From the NCBI GenBank assembly GCA_047975005.1, contig JBKECW010000064.1, forward strand, positions 12,718 to 76,717: DNA of 64,000 nt, in the 5' to 3' direction. Each line of letters starts with the position of its first letter. Position 1 is the first letter of the stretch. This DNA is from JBKEAJ01 sp047975005. GTDB taxonomy: Bacteria > Bacteroidota > Bacteroidia > Bacteroidales > Prolixibacteraceae. The notes under the pieces are model-generated. The model was not told the DNA's origin. It saw only the letters and a list, made by a program, of their open reading frames with translations, and did no database searches. Below are positions 1-9,068 of the stretch, piece after piece. The position numbers were made by a program, and so were the translations under genes.

Positions 1-1820
1 TGGGTGTTCTATATAATACTCCTGCCGCAGCCTTCCCCATCAAGACAGAGAACGGCGAATGGGGAGCTAGTACCACTTGGACTAAAAATCCCGTTGCCGA
101 TCTTATGGAAGCTGGTTTCTACAAATATTTCACACGTACTTTACTTGCCGACATTGCTCTAGAACAAGACTTATCCATCATTACCAAAGGGCTGAGAGCA
201 AAAGTTAAACTAGCTTACGACAGTAGAGCCAGTTTATACGAACGAAAAACAAAGAAATACAGAACGGAAGTGATTATCCCATCTTTCGATGAGTTTGGAA
301 ACCCAACAGACCTACAATACAACAAGGTTGGAGAAAATGAGGGATACGTATTCTCTCACTGGCTCAGTAATCAGTGGCAAAAGACTACTTTCCAGGGTCT
401 CATCGACTATAATAAGGCTCTTGGAGCATCGAGTGTCAGCGGGGGCTACCTTATGGAGCTTACAAGCATTGTAAACAAGGGCATACAAAACACATATAAT
501 CGACTGAACCATGCTATTTTTGCTTCATATGACTATGACAATCGCTACCTTATTGATGCATCATTTACCCTTGCTGCATCAAATGTGCTAAACCCAAGTC
601 GCAAGTGGGGCTACTTCCCTGCAGTTTCGGCGTCATGGTTAATCTCCAACGAAAATATGCTAAAGCACTCCAGAGCTGTAGACTTCCTCAAACTTCGTGC
701 TTCGTGGGGTCTAATGGGCGATGACAATATAGGCTTCGACTCATACAAACAAGAATACACAGGCGGAAGCAGTGTTATGTTTGGCAACTTTGTGAGTTTC
801 CCTACGCTTAATATGGGAGCTCTTCCGGTACAAAACCTTACCTACGCAAAAACTCGCAGCATAAATGTGGGTATTGATGCTACGCTTTACAAGGGTTTCG
901 ACTTTAGCATAGAGTTCTTCCATAACCGCGTCTACGACATTCTAACCAACATAAGCAATGTCAACTCATCAGTGTTGGGAGTACATCCAGGTTATGCAAA
1001 CAATGGTGAGACGATATTTAAGGGTTTCGAGCTGAGGCTTGGATATCACAAAAACTACAACAAGCTAAAATATGCCGTCGAAGGACAAATGTCATTCAAT
1101 AGTAGTAAAATAATCAACTTCAATGAGTTTTCATGGAAGAACGATTTCAACAAAGCGACCGGACAGCCCTACGGGCAGATTTTTGGCTACGAAGCTGAGG
1201 GGTTCTTCAAAGATCAGGCAGACATAAACAACAGTCCTCTGCATACTTTTTCTGAAGTTCAGCCAGGTGACATCAAATACAAAGACCAAGATAATAATGG
1301 AATGATAGACCAATATGACAGAATTGCTATTGGATATTCGTCGTATATACCGGAATTCTATTTTTCCTTAGATTGTAATTTGGAATACTGCAATCTGGGA
1401 GTTAATTTATTGTTTCAAGGGGTTGGCAATTATAGTACTATCCTAAATACACCTGGTATTTATCGTCCCCTTGCAGGGAATAAGAACATTTCTCAGCATT
1501 ACTACAATAATCGCTGGACACCAGATAATTCCGATGCCGCCCTCTACCCTCGCCTAACTACCGAAACCAACGAAAATAATTCTCAAAACTCCACTGTGTG
1601 GCTACAGGATCTTTCTTATCTAAAACTAAGGATAGCAGAGCTTTACTACAATTTGCCATCTAACTGGGTTCAGAAAGTGAAACTAGATAATGCCAGGATA
1701 TTCGTAAGAGGCTATAATCTGTTCTCCATCGACAAAATGCTAATAGGCGACCCCGAGAATACGGGGCTGGGCTACCCTCTATATCGAACTGTAAATATGG
1801 GAGTAAAACTTTCTTTCTGA
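1..1820 (+). CDS. SusC/RagA-family TonB-dependent outer-membrane receptor, C-terminal part (5' end outside window)
   Basis: The frame is open from base 3 at the window edge, so the first in-frame ATG at 105 is internal and not the start. About 605 residues are visible. They are the outer-membrane beta-barrel of a SusC-type receptor: alternating aromatic strands, the typical segments RKWGYFPAVSASW and LKLRASWGLMG, an EGFFKDQADIN segment near the end, and a terminal strand ending LSF. SusC proteins form the TonB-energised channel that imports glycan oligomers with a SusD lid. The SusD partner follows 40 bp downstream on the same strand. The N-terminal carboxypeptidase-like domain, plug and TonB box lie outside the window. 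The substrate cannot be told from sequence. Confidence 0.93.
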   Translation, partial: GVLYNTPAAAFPIKTENGEWGASTTWTKNPVADLMEAGFYKYFTRTLLADIALEQDLSIITKGLRAKVKLAYDSRASLYERKTKKYRTEVIIPSFDEFGNPTDLQYNKVGENEGYVFSHWLSNQWQKTTFQGLIDYNKALGASSVSGGYLMELTSIVNKGIQNTYNRLNHAIFASYDYDNRYLIDASFTLAASNVLNPSRKWGYFPAVSASWLISNENMLKHSRAVDFLKLRASWGLMGDDNIGFDSYKQEYTGGSSVMFGNFVSFPTLNMGALPVQNLTYAKTRSINVGIDATLYKGFDFSIEFFHNRVYDILTNISNVNSSVLGVHPGYANNGETIFKGFELRLGYHKNYNKLKYAVEGQMSFNSSKIINFNEFSWKNDFNKATGQPYGQIFGYEAEGFFKDQADINNSPLHTFSEVQPGDIKYKDQDNNGMIDQYDRIAIGYSSYIPEFYFSLDCNLEYCNLGVNLLFQGVGNYSTILNTPGIYRPLAGNKNISQHYYNNRWTPDNSDAALYPRLTTETNENNSQNSTVWLQDLSYLKLRIAELYYNLPSNWVQKVKLDNARIFVRGYNLFSIDKMLIGDPENTGLGYPLYRTVNMGVKLSF

Positions 1821-1860
1821 CAAAGAAATCCTTACCGAAGAATAAATAAAAATTATAATC

Positions 1861-3534
1861 ATGCGAAATAAAATAAACAAATACATATTATCGGGCTTGC
1901 TGCTATGCATGCTAAGTTCGTGTAGTGATTTCTTAGAATACAGCGAATCTTCAACACTAAACAAGGACCTAGCATTTAGCAACATGGAAAGAGCCACCAA
2001 AGTAGCCATGAATAGCTACACATATCTGCAAGATAATTTTGGAGGAGCCATGAGAGCTTCCGCATGCGACGAATCCCAATATGTATGGGCAAATAGTATT
2101 ATACATCGCTACTACAATGGAAGTTGGTCACCCTTTTCAACAATCGATGATCAGTGGGGACATTACTACAACGGTATCCATGCCTGCAACGATTTTTTGG
2201 AAAACGGTGCTGACTTAACATTCGACGAATACCAATATTCTGAAGATTTTAAGAATGCTTACGACAACTATAAAATGCTGAAATGGGAAGTTCGTGCGCT
2301 GAGAGCTTTCTATCACTTTGAATTAGTGAGACGCTACGGTAATATCCCCATAGTCGGCTCGACACTCACCCCCGACGAAGCAAACAATGTTAAACAAACT
2401 CCTGCCAAAGAGGTGCTCCAGTGGATTGCCGCCGAGTGCCAAACCTGCTACCAACATCTGCCAGAGACTTACGACATTGCCATCCCCTATAACAAACAAA
2501 CGGGGCGTATCACGAAACTTTTTGCAAAAGCTCTCGAATCGCGAGTACTCCTTTATGGTAGCAGTCCTTTGTATAACGATGGTGTTTACGATACCGAAAT
2601 GCTACGCTCGTCGGCTAAAGCATCATTAGATGTAATCGAAATTATGGAAAACGATGGAGTGAGCCTAGCGAACGTTTCATATTCAGACCTTTGGAACTCT
2701 GATGGTGACACGCACGCAAAATGCCCATCAATCATTTCAAAGATTCTGCGAGGCAATTCCAATGGTTTTGAGCAAGAGAATTTTCCTATTTCGGTGGAAG
2801 GTGGCAAAACAGGAAACTGCCCCACCCAAAACCTTGTTGATGCTTACGACATGCAGAGAGGCTTTACTTACGACCCTACAAATCCTTATGCCCACCGCGA
2901 CGAGCGTCTGGAGCAAACGATAGTGGTCAACGGCTCTCAATGGGCATACAACAATATTATGGATATTTCTTACGGTGGAGTCGACGGACTTCCCAATCGC
3001 GGAGCTACACCAACGGGGTATTATCTGAAAAAGTATGCCATGAAAAACACCAATCTCAGCCCCACTGGCACCACCACACATAAAAAAATATGGATACTCT
3101 TCCGTTTAGGCGAAATGTATTTGAATTATGCCGAGGCAGCAAGCCGTATTAACGGAGCAAGCGGAATCGATGGCGACCTTTACATGTCAGCAACAGAAGC
3201 CATCAATAGGGTGCGAGCTCGCAAAGGTTTGAGTATTGACCCAATCGCTGATGGACTCACTTTGTCGGCATTTACTCAGAAGTATCGTAAAGAACGCATG
3301 GTAGAATTAGCTTTCGAAGATCATCGTTTTTGGGATATTCGTCGCTGGATGATTGGTTCCTCAACTGCCACAATCAAAACAATGAAAATCCGCAAGAGTG
3401 GAGATTCCGACATAACATATACCCCCGAAGTTGACAATACAAGTAGAATCTGGAACGATAAATTCTATTTCTACCCCATCAATCAGAAAGAAATTGAGGT
3501 TAACCCCAATCTTATTCAAAATACAGGTTGGTAG
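1861..3534 (+). CDS. SusD/RagB-family nutrient-binding lipoprotein
   Basis: A 557-residue surface lipoprotein with a signal peptide and lipobox ending LSSC (Cys21). SusD-like features are the N-terminal helical part (ALRAFYHFELVRRYGNIPIV) and the C-terminal part (ILFRLGEMYLNYAEAASR, then RKERMVELAFEDHRFWDIRRW), ending in the usual NPNLIQNTGW. It is thought to close over the SusC barrel and bind the glycan. It lies 40 bp after the SusC gene, so both are probably one transcript. No enzymes follow directly; the next gene is an unrelated TonB-dependent receptor. The substrate is unknown. Confidence 0.95.
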   Translation: MRNKINKYILSGLLLCMLSSCSDFLEYSESSTLNKDLAFSNMERATKVAMNSYTYLQDNFGGAMRASACDESQYVWANSIIHRYYNGSWSPFSTIDDQWGHYYNGIHACNDFLENGADLTFDEYQYSEDFKNAYDNYKMLKWEVRALRAFYHFELVRRYGNIPIVGSTLTPDEANNVKQTPAKEVLQWIAAECQTCYQHLPETYDIAIPYNKQTGRITKLFAKALESRVLLYGSSPLYNDGVYDTEMLRSSAKASLDVIEIMENDGVSLANVSYSDLWNSDGDTHAKCPSIISKILRGNSNGFEQENFPISVEGGKTGNCPTQNLVDAYDMQRGFTYDPTNPYAHRDERLEQTIVVNGSQWAYNNIMDISYGGVDGLPNRGATPTGYYLKKYAMKNTNLSPTGTTTHKKIWILFRLGEMYLNYAEAASRINGASGIDGDLYMSATEAINRVRARKGLSIDPIADGLTLSAFTQKYRKERMVELAFEDHRFWDIRRWMIGSSTATIKTMKIRKSGDSDITYTPEVDNTSRIWNDKFYFYPINQKEIEVNPNLIQNTGW

Positions 3535-3625
3535 AAACTTTTATTAATTTCTTAATCCAACAAGTACTTCAAAGAGGTGTAATTAAGGTTATCTTAGCGA
3601 CATTTTTATTTAAAATATTTTATAC

Positions 3626-5989
3626 ATGAAGTACTTGTTTACCATTTTATTATGTTTTGCGGCTCTACTAACAACTGCACAAAAGAAAAAACCTAGTGAT
3701 GCCCACCTGATAGGGCACGTAATTTCAGGAGATGAGCATATTCCGTATGCGAGCATTTTCCTCGAAGGCACCACCATCGGAGCATTAACCGACGAAACTG
3801 GGCACTTCACTATTTTGAATATACCTGCTGGAAAATATACCGTTCGCACCACTTGTGTGGGCTACGAAAAGGCTGAGACGGAAGTGGAAATAATAGATGG
3901 TAAAACTACAGAAATAGAGATTGTACTCACAGAAAGTGCGTTAGGGCTCGACGAGGTTGTAGTGTCGGCAAATAGGAATGCACAAGACCGACGGGAGGCA
4001 GCAGTGATAGTAAACACCATTGGCACAAAGGAGATGGCAAAAACCAACTCTTCGGTTTTGGCAGAGGGTTTAAGCTATTCGCCGGGCTTGAGGGTTGAGA
4101 ACAACTGTCAGAATTGCGGTTTCAATCAGGTGCGCATCAACGGTATGGACGGAGCTTACTCTCAAATTTTGATTAACAGTCGACCCATATTCAGTGGCTT
4201 GGCAGCACTCTACGGCATAGAGCTCATCCCCTCCAACATGCTCGAACGCATTGAGGTTATCAAGGGTGGCGGCTCATCCTTGTATGGCAGCAACGGCATA
4301 GCCGGCACCGTTAATCTTATACTGAAGGACCCCATCTCCAACACTTACGAAGGCTCGGTAACATCGAATCTTATTGGGATTGGCTCGGGTTCTGATGCTA
4401 CAACGGCTTGGGACCACAATGCAAAGTTCAACACTTCGCTAATTTCTGCCGACAACAAAACGGGGCTTGCCGTTTATGGTTTTTATAGAAACAGAGAGGA
4501 CTACGATCAAAATGGCGACGGTTTTTCGGAGCTATCACAAATTGACAATATCACAGTTGGCAGCCGCTTTTTCCGACGCTTTGGCAGTCGCTCTAAGTTG
4601 AGTGTCGATTTTTTTCATATTGATGAGGGAAGACGTGGCGGCAACGACTTCGACTCTGCCCCTCACGAGTCTGACATTACTGAAAGTGCCGACCACTCCA
4701 TCACCACCGGAGCCATAAGCTACGACCAATTTTTCAGAACCGTAGACATACTCTCTGTTTATGCCTCGGCACAAAATGTGAATAGAGACTCCTACTACGG
4801 AGCCAACCAAGACCTCTCTGCTTACGGCAAGACAAAAGGGCTGACCTATAATTTCGGCTCTCAATACAAAGCTAATTTTGAAGGATTTACAAGCATGTTA
4901 GGAATAGAAAACACCACCGACAAGCTGAATGACAAGAAATTGGGCTACCTCGACACCGACAATGCATTTGTCAACGGAGCAGGCGAGATTGAAATTCCAC
5001 ATGTGGGCAATACTCCCATTGCAAATCAGTATATCAACACTGTGGGAATATTTGGGCAGTTTGAAAAAAGATGGTTGAGATATAAGCTGACCATTGGTTT
5101 GCGATACGACCACTATCATGTTGAAGACAAGGTCAGCAACGACAACAATCTGAACGGCGATGTGTTAAGCCCACGAGTAGCAATGCTTTACGACATCAGC
5201 CCAACATTGCAAGCAAGAGCATCCTACGGTCGTGGCTACCGTGCTCCGCAAGTGTTTAACGAGGATTTGCATATCGAGACCTCAGGTTCGCGAAAAATTA
5301 TTCAAAAGAACGCACCGGGACTAAAGCAAGAAACTAGCAACAGCTACACCGCTTCCTTGGATTACAACAAGGCATTCAATAGTGGACTCAGCCTTAGCAT
5401 TTTGCTCGACGGCTTCTACACCGACCTTAAAGACCCCTTTACCCTAATACACGGAGCTCCCGAAGCCGACGGGACAGTTATTTACACTCGCGAGAACGCC
5501 GAGAGCGGAGCACACGTGGCAGGAGTAAATATAGAGCTCGACATTGCCTATAAAAAATTAGATCTAAACGCAGGCTTCACCGTGCAAAAAAGCGAGTATG
5601 ACGAAGCCCAAAACTTAGGACTTACCAATTTTGAGAGGACTCCAAACGACTACGGTTTTTTCACTATCGACTATACTCCCAAGCGAGACTTCGGCTTTAC
5701 GCTAAGCGGCACATATACAGGCAAAATGGATATTATCTACTACGGAGTAACAGCCCCCAAAGAAGGAGAGCTACGAAAGACTCCAGGTTTTTTTGATTTA
5801 GGATTACAAGGCTGGAAGAACTTCAGTATCAGTGGAGGAAAGCTCCAAATATTCGGAGGTATAAAGAACATATTTAACTCCTACCAAAGCGACTTCGACA
5901 AGGGCGTAGATAGAGACCCTGCGTACATGTACGGGCCAGGACTTCCACGAACTATCTATCTCGGACTTAAAATTGGAAATGGATTTTAA
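3626..5989 (+). CDS. TonB-dependent receptor with N-terminal carboxypeptidase-like domain
   Basis: A 787-residue outer-membrane receptor: signal peptide (residues 1-19), a carboxypeptidase-regulatory-like domain at about 26-103, a TonB-box-like LDEVVVSA at about 108, a plug at about 120-235 (RINGMDG, ERIEVIKGGGSSLYGSNGIAGTVNLI) and a barrel with RASYGRGYRAPQVFNEDL. It is shorter than SusC proteins and has no SusD partner of its own, so it belongs with metal, siderophore, haem or corrinoid type receptors. A Cys pair, NCQNCG (Cys161 and Cys164), sits in the plug. The gene starts 91 bp after susD with no riboswitch-sized leader and converges with the AraC gene 9 bp away. The ligand is unknown; a cobalamin receptor assignment would be a guess. 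Confidence 0.9.
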   Translation: MKYLFTILLCFAALLTTAQKKKPSDAHLIGHVISGDEHIPYASIFLEGTTIGALTDETGHFTILNIPAGKYTVRTTCVGYEKAETEVEIIDGKTTEIEIVLTESALGLDEVVVSANRNAQDRREAAVIVNTIGTKEMAKTNSSVLAEGLSYSPGLRVENNCQNCGFNQVRINGMDGAYSQILINSRPIFSGLAALYGIELIPSNMLERIEVIKGGGSSLYGSNGIAGTVNLILKDPISNTYEGSVTSNLIGIGSGSDATTAWDHNAKFNTSLISADNKTGLAVYGFYRNREDYDQNGDGFSELSQIDNITVGSRFFRRFGSRSKLSVDFFHIDEGRRGGNDFDSAPHESDITESADHSITTGAISYDQFFRTVDILSVYASAQNVNRDSYYGANQDLSAYGKTKGLTYNFGSQYKANFEGFTSMLGIENTTDKLNDKKLGYLDTDNAFVNGAGEIEIPHVGNTPIANQYINTVGIFGQFEKRWLRYKLTIGLRYDHYHVEDKVSNDNNLNGDVLSPRVAMLYDISPTLQARASYGRGYRAPQVFNEDLHIETSGSRKIIQKNAPGLKQETSNSYTASLDYNKAFNSGLSLSILLDGFYTDLKDPFTLIHGAPEADGTVIYTRENAESGAHVAGVNIELDIAYKKLDLNAGFTVQKSEYDEAQNLGLTNFERTPNDYGFFTIDYTPKRDFGFTLSGTYTGKMDIIYYGVTAPKEGELRKTPGFFDLGLQGWKNFSISGGKLQIFGGIKNIFNSYQSDFDKGVDRDPAYMYGPGLPRTIYLGLKIGNGF

Positions 5990-5998
5990 GAGTTTGAG

Positions 5999-6886
5999 CT
6001 AAGGTTCTGGCTTATAATGCGTCTTCACGTGTTGTTTTCTAAACTCACGTGGAGTCGTTCCATTGATTTTTTTAAACTGCGTATTAAAATGCGACAGGTT
6101 TCCAAATCCGCATTCAAAGGCGATTTCTTGAATATTCAATCTATCTTCAATTAACAAGCGTCTTGCCAAGCCTATACGATAATTATTGAGATATTGAAGA
6201 AACGATTTGCCAGTACGATTTTTAAAATATCTACAAAATGCCGTAGGAGCCATATGTATTTGTTCTGCTAATTCACTTAGTTGAATGTGCCGATGATAAT
6301 TTGCCGATATAAACTCAACAATTTTCTGAAAACGCTGTCCGTCAAAAGAATAAATCTCCTGAGAGAAACTGGTAGACGACAAGTATTTACATTCGTCGGT
6401 CTGCGCCATCATATTGAGTATTTTCAATAATATTATCAGTCTTTCTTCTGGTGATGCTCCAAGAGTATTAGCAATTAATTCCGACAAGAGTTTGCGTGTT
6501 TCGCCGTAGAATTTTATACCTCGTGATGACGATTTCAGTAATTCGGCTATCCCCGACAGTTCCACAAGCTCTCCAAAAGCTTTTCCAAACATCTCATTTC
6601 GGAAATGAATAACAAGGCACTCCGCATTTATTTCTTGCCGAGAGTTCCGATATTCATCCTTGCTTTTCCACACATGTGGAAGCTCAGAGCCTATTAAACA
6701 CAAATCTCCTTCATAAAAATTTTCAATATGGTCGCCAACAAATCTACGCCCTTCACCTTTTAAAATCAGCAATATTTCATTTTCGGGGTGATAATGCCAA
6801 GGCACAAGAAAGTATTTGTGCTTAACATACAACACACTTATCGATACCGATTTTGGCGAATTTAATTCCTGAAACAATGCTTCCAT
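5999..6886 (-). CDS. AraC-family transcriptional regulator with N-terminal cupin domain
   Basis: A 295-residue regulator. Residues about 20-100 look like an AraC-type cupin sensor (WHYHPENEILLILKGEGRRFVGD, GDLCLIGSELPHVW). Residues about 185-285 hold two helix-turn-helix units (QLSELAEQIHMAPTAFCRYF and NIQEIAFECGFGNLSHFNTQFK, then GTTPREFRK). Such proteins bind sugars or related small molecules and usually activate neighbouring catabolic genes. It is divergent from the sulfatase and sugar-phosphate cluster starting at 7122, with a 235-bp shared upstream region, so control of that cluster is the likely role (inference). No signal peptide or membrane segment is seen. Confidence 0.93.
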   Translation of the reverse strand: MEALFQELNSPKSVSISVLYVKHKYFLVPWHYHPENEILLILKGEGRRFVGDHIENFYEGDLCLIGSELPHVWKSKDEYRNSRQEINAECLVIHFRNEMFGKAFGELVELSGIAELLKSSSRGIKFYGETRKLLSELIANTLGASPEERLIILLKILNMMAQTDECKYLSSTSFSQEIYSFDGQRFQKIVEFISANYHRHIQLSELAEQIHMAPTAFCRYFKNRTGKSFLQYLNNYRIGLARRLLIEDRLNIQEIAFECGFGNLSHFNTQFKKINGTTPREFRKQHVKTHYKPEP

Positions 6887-6985
6887 TTTGCGATATTCCT
6901 TCTTTGAACAGCAAAAATAGATGTTATTGTTAAGAATCCATCAGTTTACACTAATTTTGACAAAAAGAAATATTAGCATAATATT

Positions 6986-6993
6986 TATATTTG
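6986..6993 (+). promoter_or_regulatory. candidate -7 promoter element TATATTTG for the sulfatase gene
   Basis: TATATTTG fits the Bacteroidota -7 consensus TAnnTTTG in the gap between the divergent araC-type gene and the sulfatase. The nearest TTTG for a -33 element (6956-6959) is 26 bp upstream, longer than the usual 19-21, so this is a weak call. It implies a leader of about 120 nt. Confidence 0.35.
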
Positions 6994-7121
6994 CTTAGAT
7001 TTATAATAGGTGATGATAAATACAAGCAATATGCCGTAGGCTATAAGAAAGCAGCCGATGATAATGTGATAATATAGGGGCAAACCTGCGTGTCTGAAAG
7101 TTACCTGAAAAAAATAAACAT

Positions 7122-8438
7122 ATGAAACGAATTAGAGAAATCCTATTGGTCAGCGTAGTGCTTTTATTTTCAAGTGTTTTTGTTTTTGGGCAGCAACAAG
7201 AAAAAAGAAGTTCCTCTCCCAATGTACTATTCATTTTGGTTGATGATATGGGATGGAGTGATGCGAGTTGCTACGGTAGGCAAGTTTGGGATACTCCCAA
7301 TATTGACCGTTTGGCAGAACAAGGCTGCCGATTTACAAGTGCCTACGCACAGCCTCTATGTTCTCCTACAAGATCGTCATTACTTACAGGAAAACACAGT
7401 ACACGCTTGGGTATAACGGACTGGATTCCCGGATTTCCAAACTCCGAAAGCAGTAATCTAAAATTTGTCGAACAAAAAAAGAAAGTGGATTTAGAGGAAT
7501 ACACTTTGGCAGAAGCATTCAGAGACGAAGGATATTCAACAGGAATAATTGGGAAATGGCATATTGGTAATCATCCCAGTCAGCAGGGTTTCGATACAGT
7601 TATACAATATTCTGCAACCAACGGATGTAAACGCTTTGATGAAGACGGGAGGTTTATGACTGACAGAAAGGGAGACGCAGCCATTAAATTTTTAGAAGAT
7701 AATAAGAACAAGCCTTTCTTTTTGTATCTAGCATTCAATGCGGTACACATTCCATTAGGAGCGTCAGAGGAGAAAATCAGTAAACATCAAGACGCTCCAA
7801 ACCCAACTTATGCGGCAATGATAGAACACGTAGACGACAATGTGGGGAGAGTGATAGCAGAACTTGATAAACTCGGACTGAAAGACAATACTATTGTTGT
7901 GTTTTATTCTGACAACGGTGGTGTGACAAGGTGCAAATTTGAACCTACAATACATACCCTCAACTTCCCACTGCGAGGTAACAAAGGCTGTCTTTACGAA
8001 GGCGGTGTCCGCGTGCCAATGATAATGCGATACCCCAAGCTCATAGAAAAAGGTAGCGTATCCGACGTTTTAGTGGGTTCTATGGATTTCTATCCGACAC
8101 TATTATCTATGTGCGGCATAGAAATAAAAAATGAAATCGACGGAATTAGCTTTGCCGAAACATTTCGTACAAACACTACAGTCAGAAATCAGCTTTGTTG
8201 GCATTTCCCTCATTACAGTCGTCATGTCATGGGTTTTCCGTCGGGAGCTATACGACTCGGAGAATGGAAACTGGTAGAATGGTTTGAGGACGGTAAACTG
8301 GAATTATACAACTTAAAAGAAGACCTCGGCGAACAAAATAATATTGCTGACCATTTTCCCGAAAAAACCTCTGAACTAAAAAAAGAACTAGATAAATGGA
8401 GAAAAGATACCGGAGCAAAAATACCGGAACGAAAATGA
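7122..8438 (+). CDS. Secreted S1-family sulfatase (arylsulfatase-like)
   Basis: A 438-residue sulfatase with a signal peptide (cleavage near residue 23). The metal-binding pair is DD at 41-42 (LVDDMGWSD). The signature CSPTRSSLLTGKH begins at Cys80, the residue a maturase converts to formylglycine. It also has GKWHIG and the second metal motif YSDNGG. It hydrolyses a sulfate ester, presumably on a glycan in the periplasm. It is divergent from the AraC regulator and 42 bp upstream of a sugar isomerase gene, suggesting a role in sulfated-sugar use. No maturase is seen in the window. The exact sulfate position and sugar cannot be assigned. Confidence 0.93.
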   Translation: MKRIREILLVSVVLLFSSVFVFGQQQEKRSSSPNVLFILVDDMGWSDASCYGRQVWDTPNIDRLAEQGCRFTSAYAQPLCSPTRSSLLTGKHSTRLGITDWIPGFPNSESSNLKFVEQKKKVDLEEYTLAEAFRDEGYSTGIIGKWHIGNHPSQQGFDTVIQYSATNGCKRFDEDGRFMTDRKGDAAIKFLEDNKNKPFFLYLAFNAVHIPLGASEEKISKHQDAPNPTYAAMIEHVDDNVGRVIAELDKLGLKDNTIVVFYSDNGGVTRCKFEPTIHTLNFPLRGNKGCLYEGGVRVPMIMRYPKLIEKGSVSDVLVGSMDFYPTLLSMCGIEIKNEIDGISFAETFRTNTTVRNQLCWHFPHYSRHVMGFPSGAIRLGEWKLVEWFEDGKLELYNLKEDLGEQNNIADHFPEKTSELKKELDKWRKDTGAKIPERK

Positions 8439-8480
8439 CAATAGATAATGTAATAATTTATTGATGCGATAATTGGGTTA

Positions 8481-9068
8481 ATGAAACAACTTTATCTTAA
8501 AAATATGAACATAATAAATACAGATTTACTGTTTGAGAGTGATGTGCTCAAGGGTAAAAGTATCGAACACTCAGAAAGAGTATTAGGTGATTTGAAAGGG
8601 ATTTTTCGAGACGAAGAAGTCAGAATAAAAATGGAGCAATCCGAATTGATTTACGAAGTCGATTGTCATTTTCCTGTTGCCGACGGCACATCAGGCGGTT
8701 TGTTTTTTGGAATAACAAAGATATATCCCGGAAAGGTCGGTGACGAATACTTTATGACCAAGGGTCATTTTCATTCTCAGTCGGATCGTGGCGAATATTA
8801 CTGGGGAATAAAGGGCGAGGGAGTATTGATACTCATGGACAAGGGCAGGCGTACTTGGGGAGAGAGGATGTGTCCGGGCAGTCTGCATTATATTCCTGCA
8901 CACGTTGCCCATAGGGTTGCAAATATCGGCGATGAAACCCTAAGTTTCGGTGCTTGCTGGCCATCCGATGCAGGACATAATTATGAAGAAATTGCGGAAA
9001 AAGGATTTTCTGCCAGACTAATTGATGACAAAGGGAACCCTCTTTTAATTTCGGAACAACAGGCATGA
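8481..9068 (+). CDS. Cupin-type (archaeal-like) glucose-6-phosphate isomerase
   Basis: A 195-residue cupin of the archaeal phosphoglucose isomerase type. The motif TKGHFHSQSDRGEYYWGIKGEG carries the metal-binding His-x-His and Glu, with a later IPAHVAHRV supplying another His. Known members interconvert glucose 6-phosphate and fructose 6-phosphate using a divalent metal and are unrelated to the ordinary bacterial Pgi. The start at 8481 is used, but an in-frame Met at 8505 (MNIINTDLLF) is equally possible. The stop overlaps the next start by four bases (ATGA), indicating tight coupling to the ROK kinase. Cytoplasmic; no signal peptide. A second cupin isomerase lies at 11861. Confidence 0.85.
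   Translation: MKQLYLKNMNIINTDLLFESDVLKGKSIEHSERVLGDLKGIFRDEEVRIKMEQSELIYEVDCHFPVADGTSGGLFFGITKIYPGKVGDEYFMTKGHFHSQSDRGEYYWGIKGEGVLILMDKGRRTWGERMCPGSLHYIPAHVAHRVANIGDETLSFGACWPSDAGHNYEEIAEKGFSARLIDDKGNPLLISEQQA

Noticed and set aside
3535..3625. Possible cobalamin riboswitch before the TonB-dependent receptor
   Set aside because: The gap is only 91 bp and contains no B12-box-like sequence; cobalamin riboswitches are about 200 nt.
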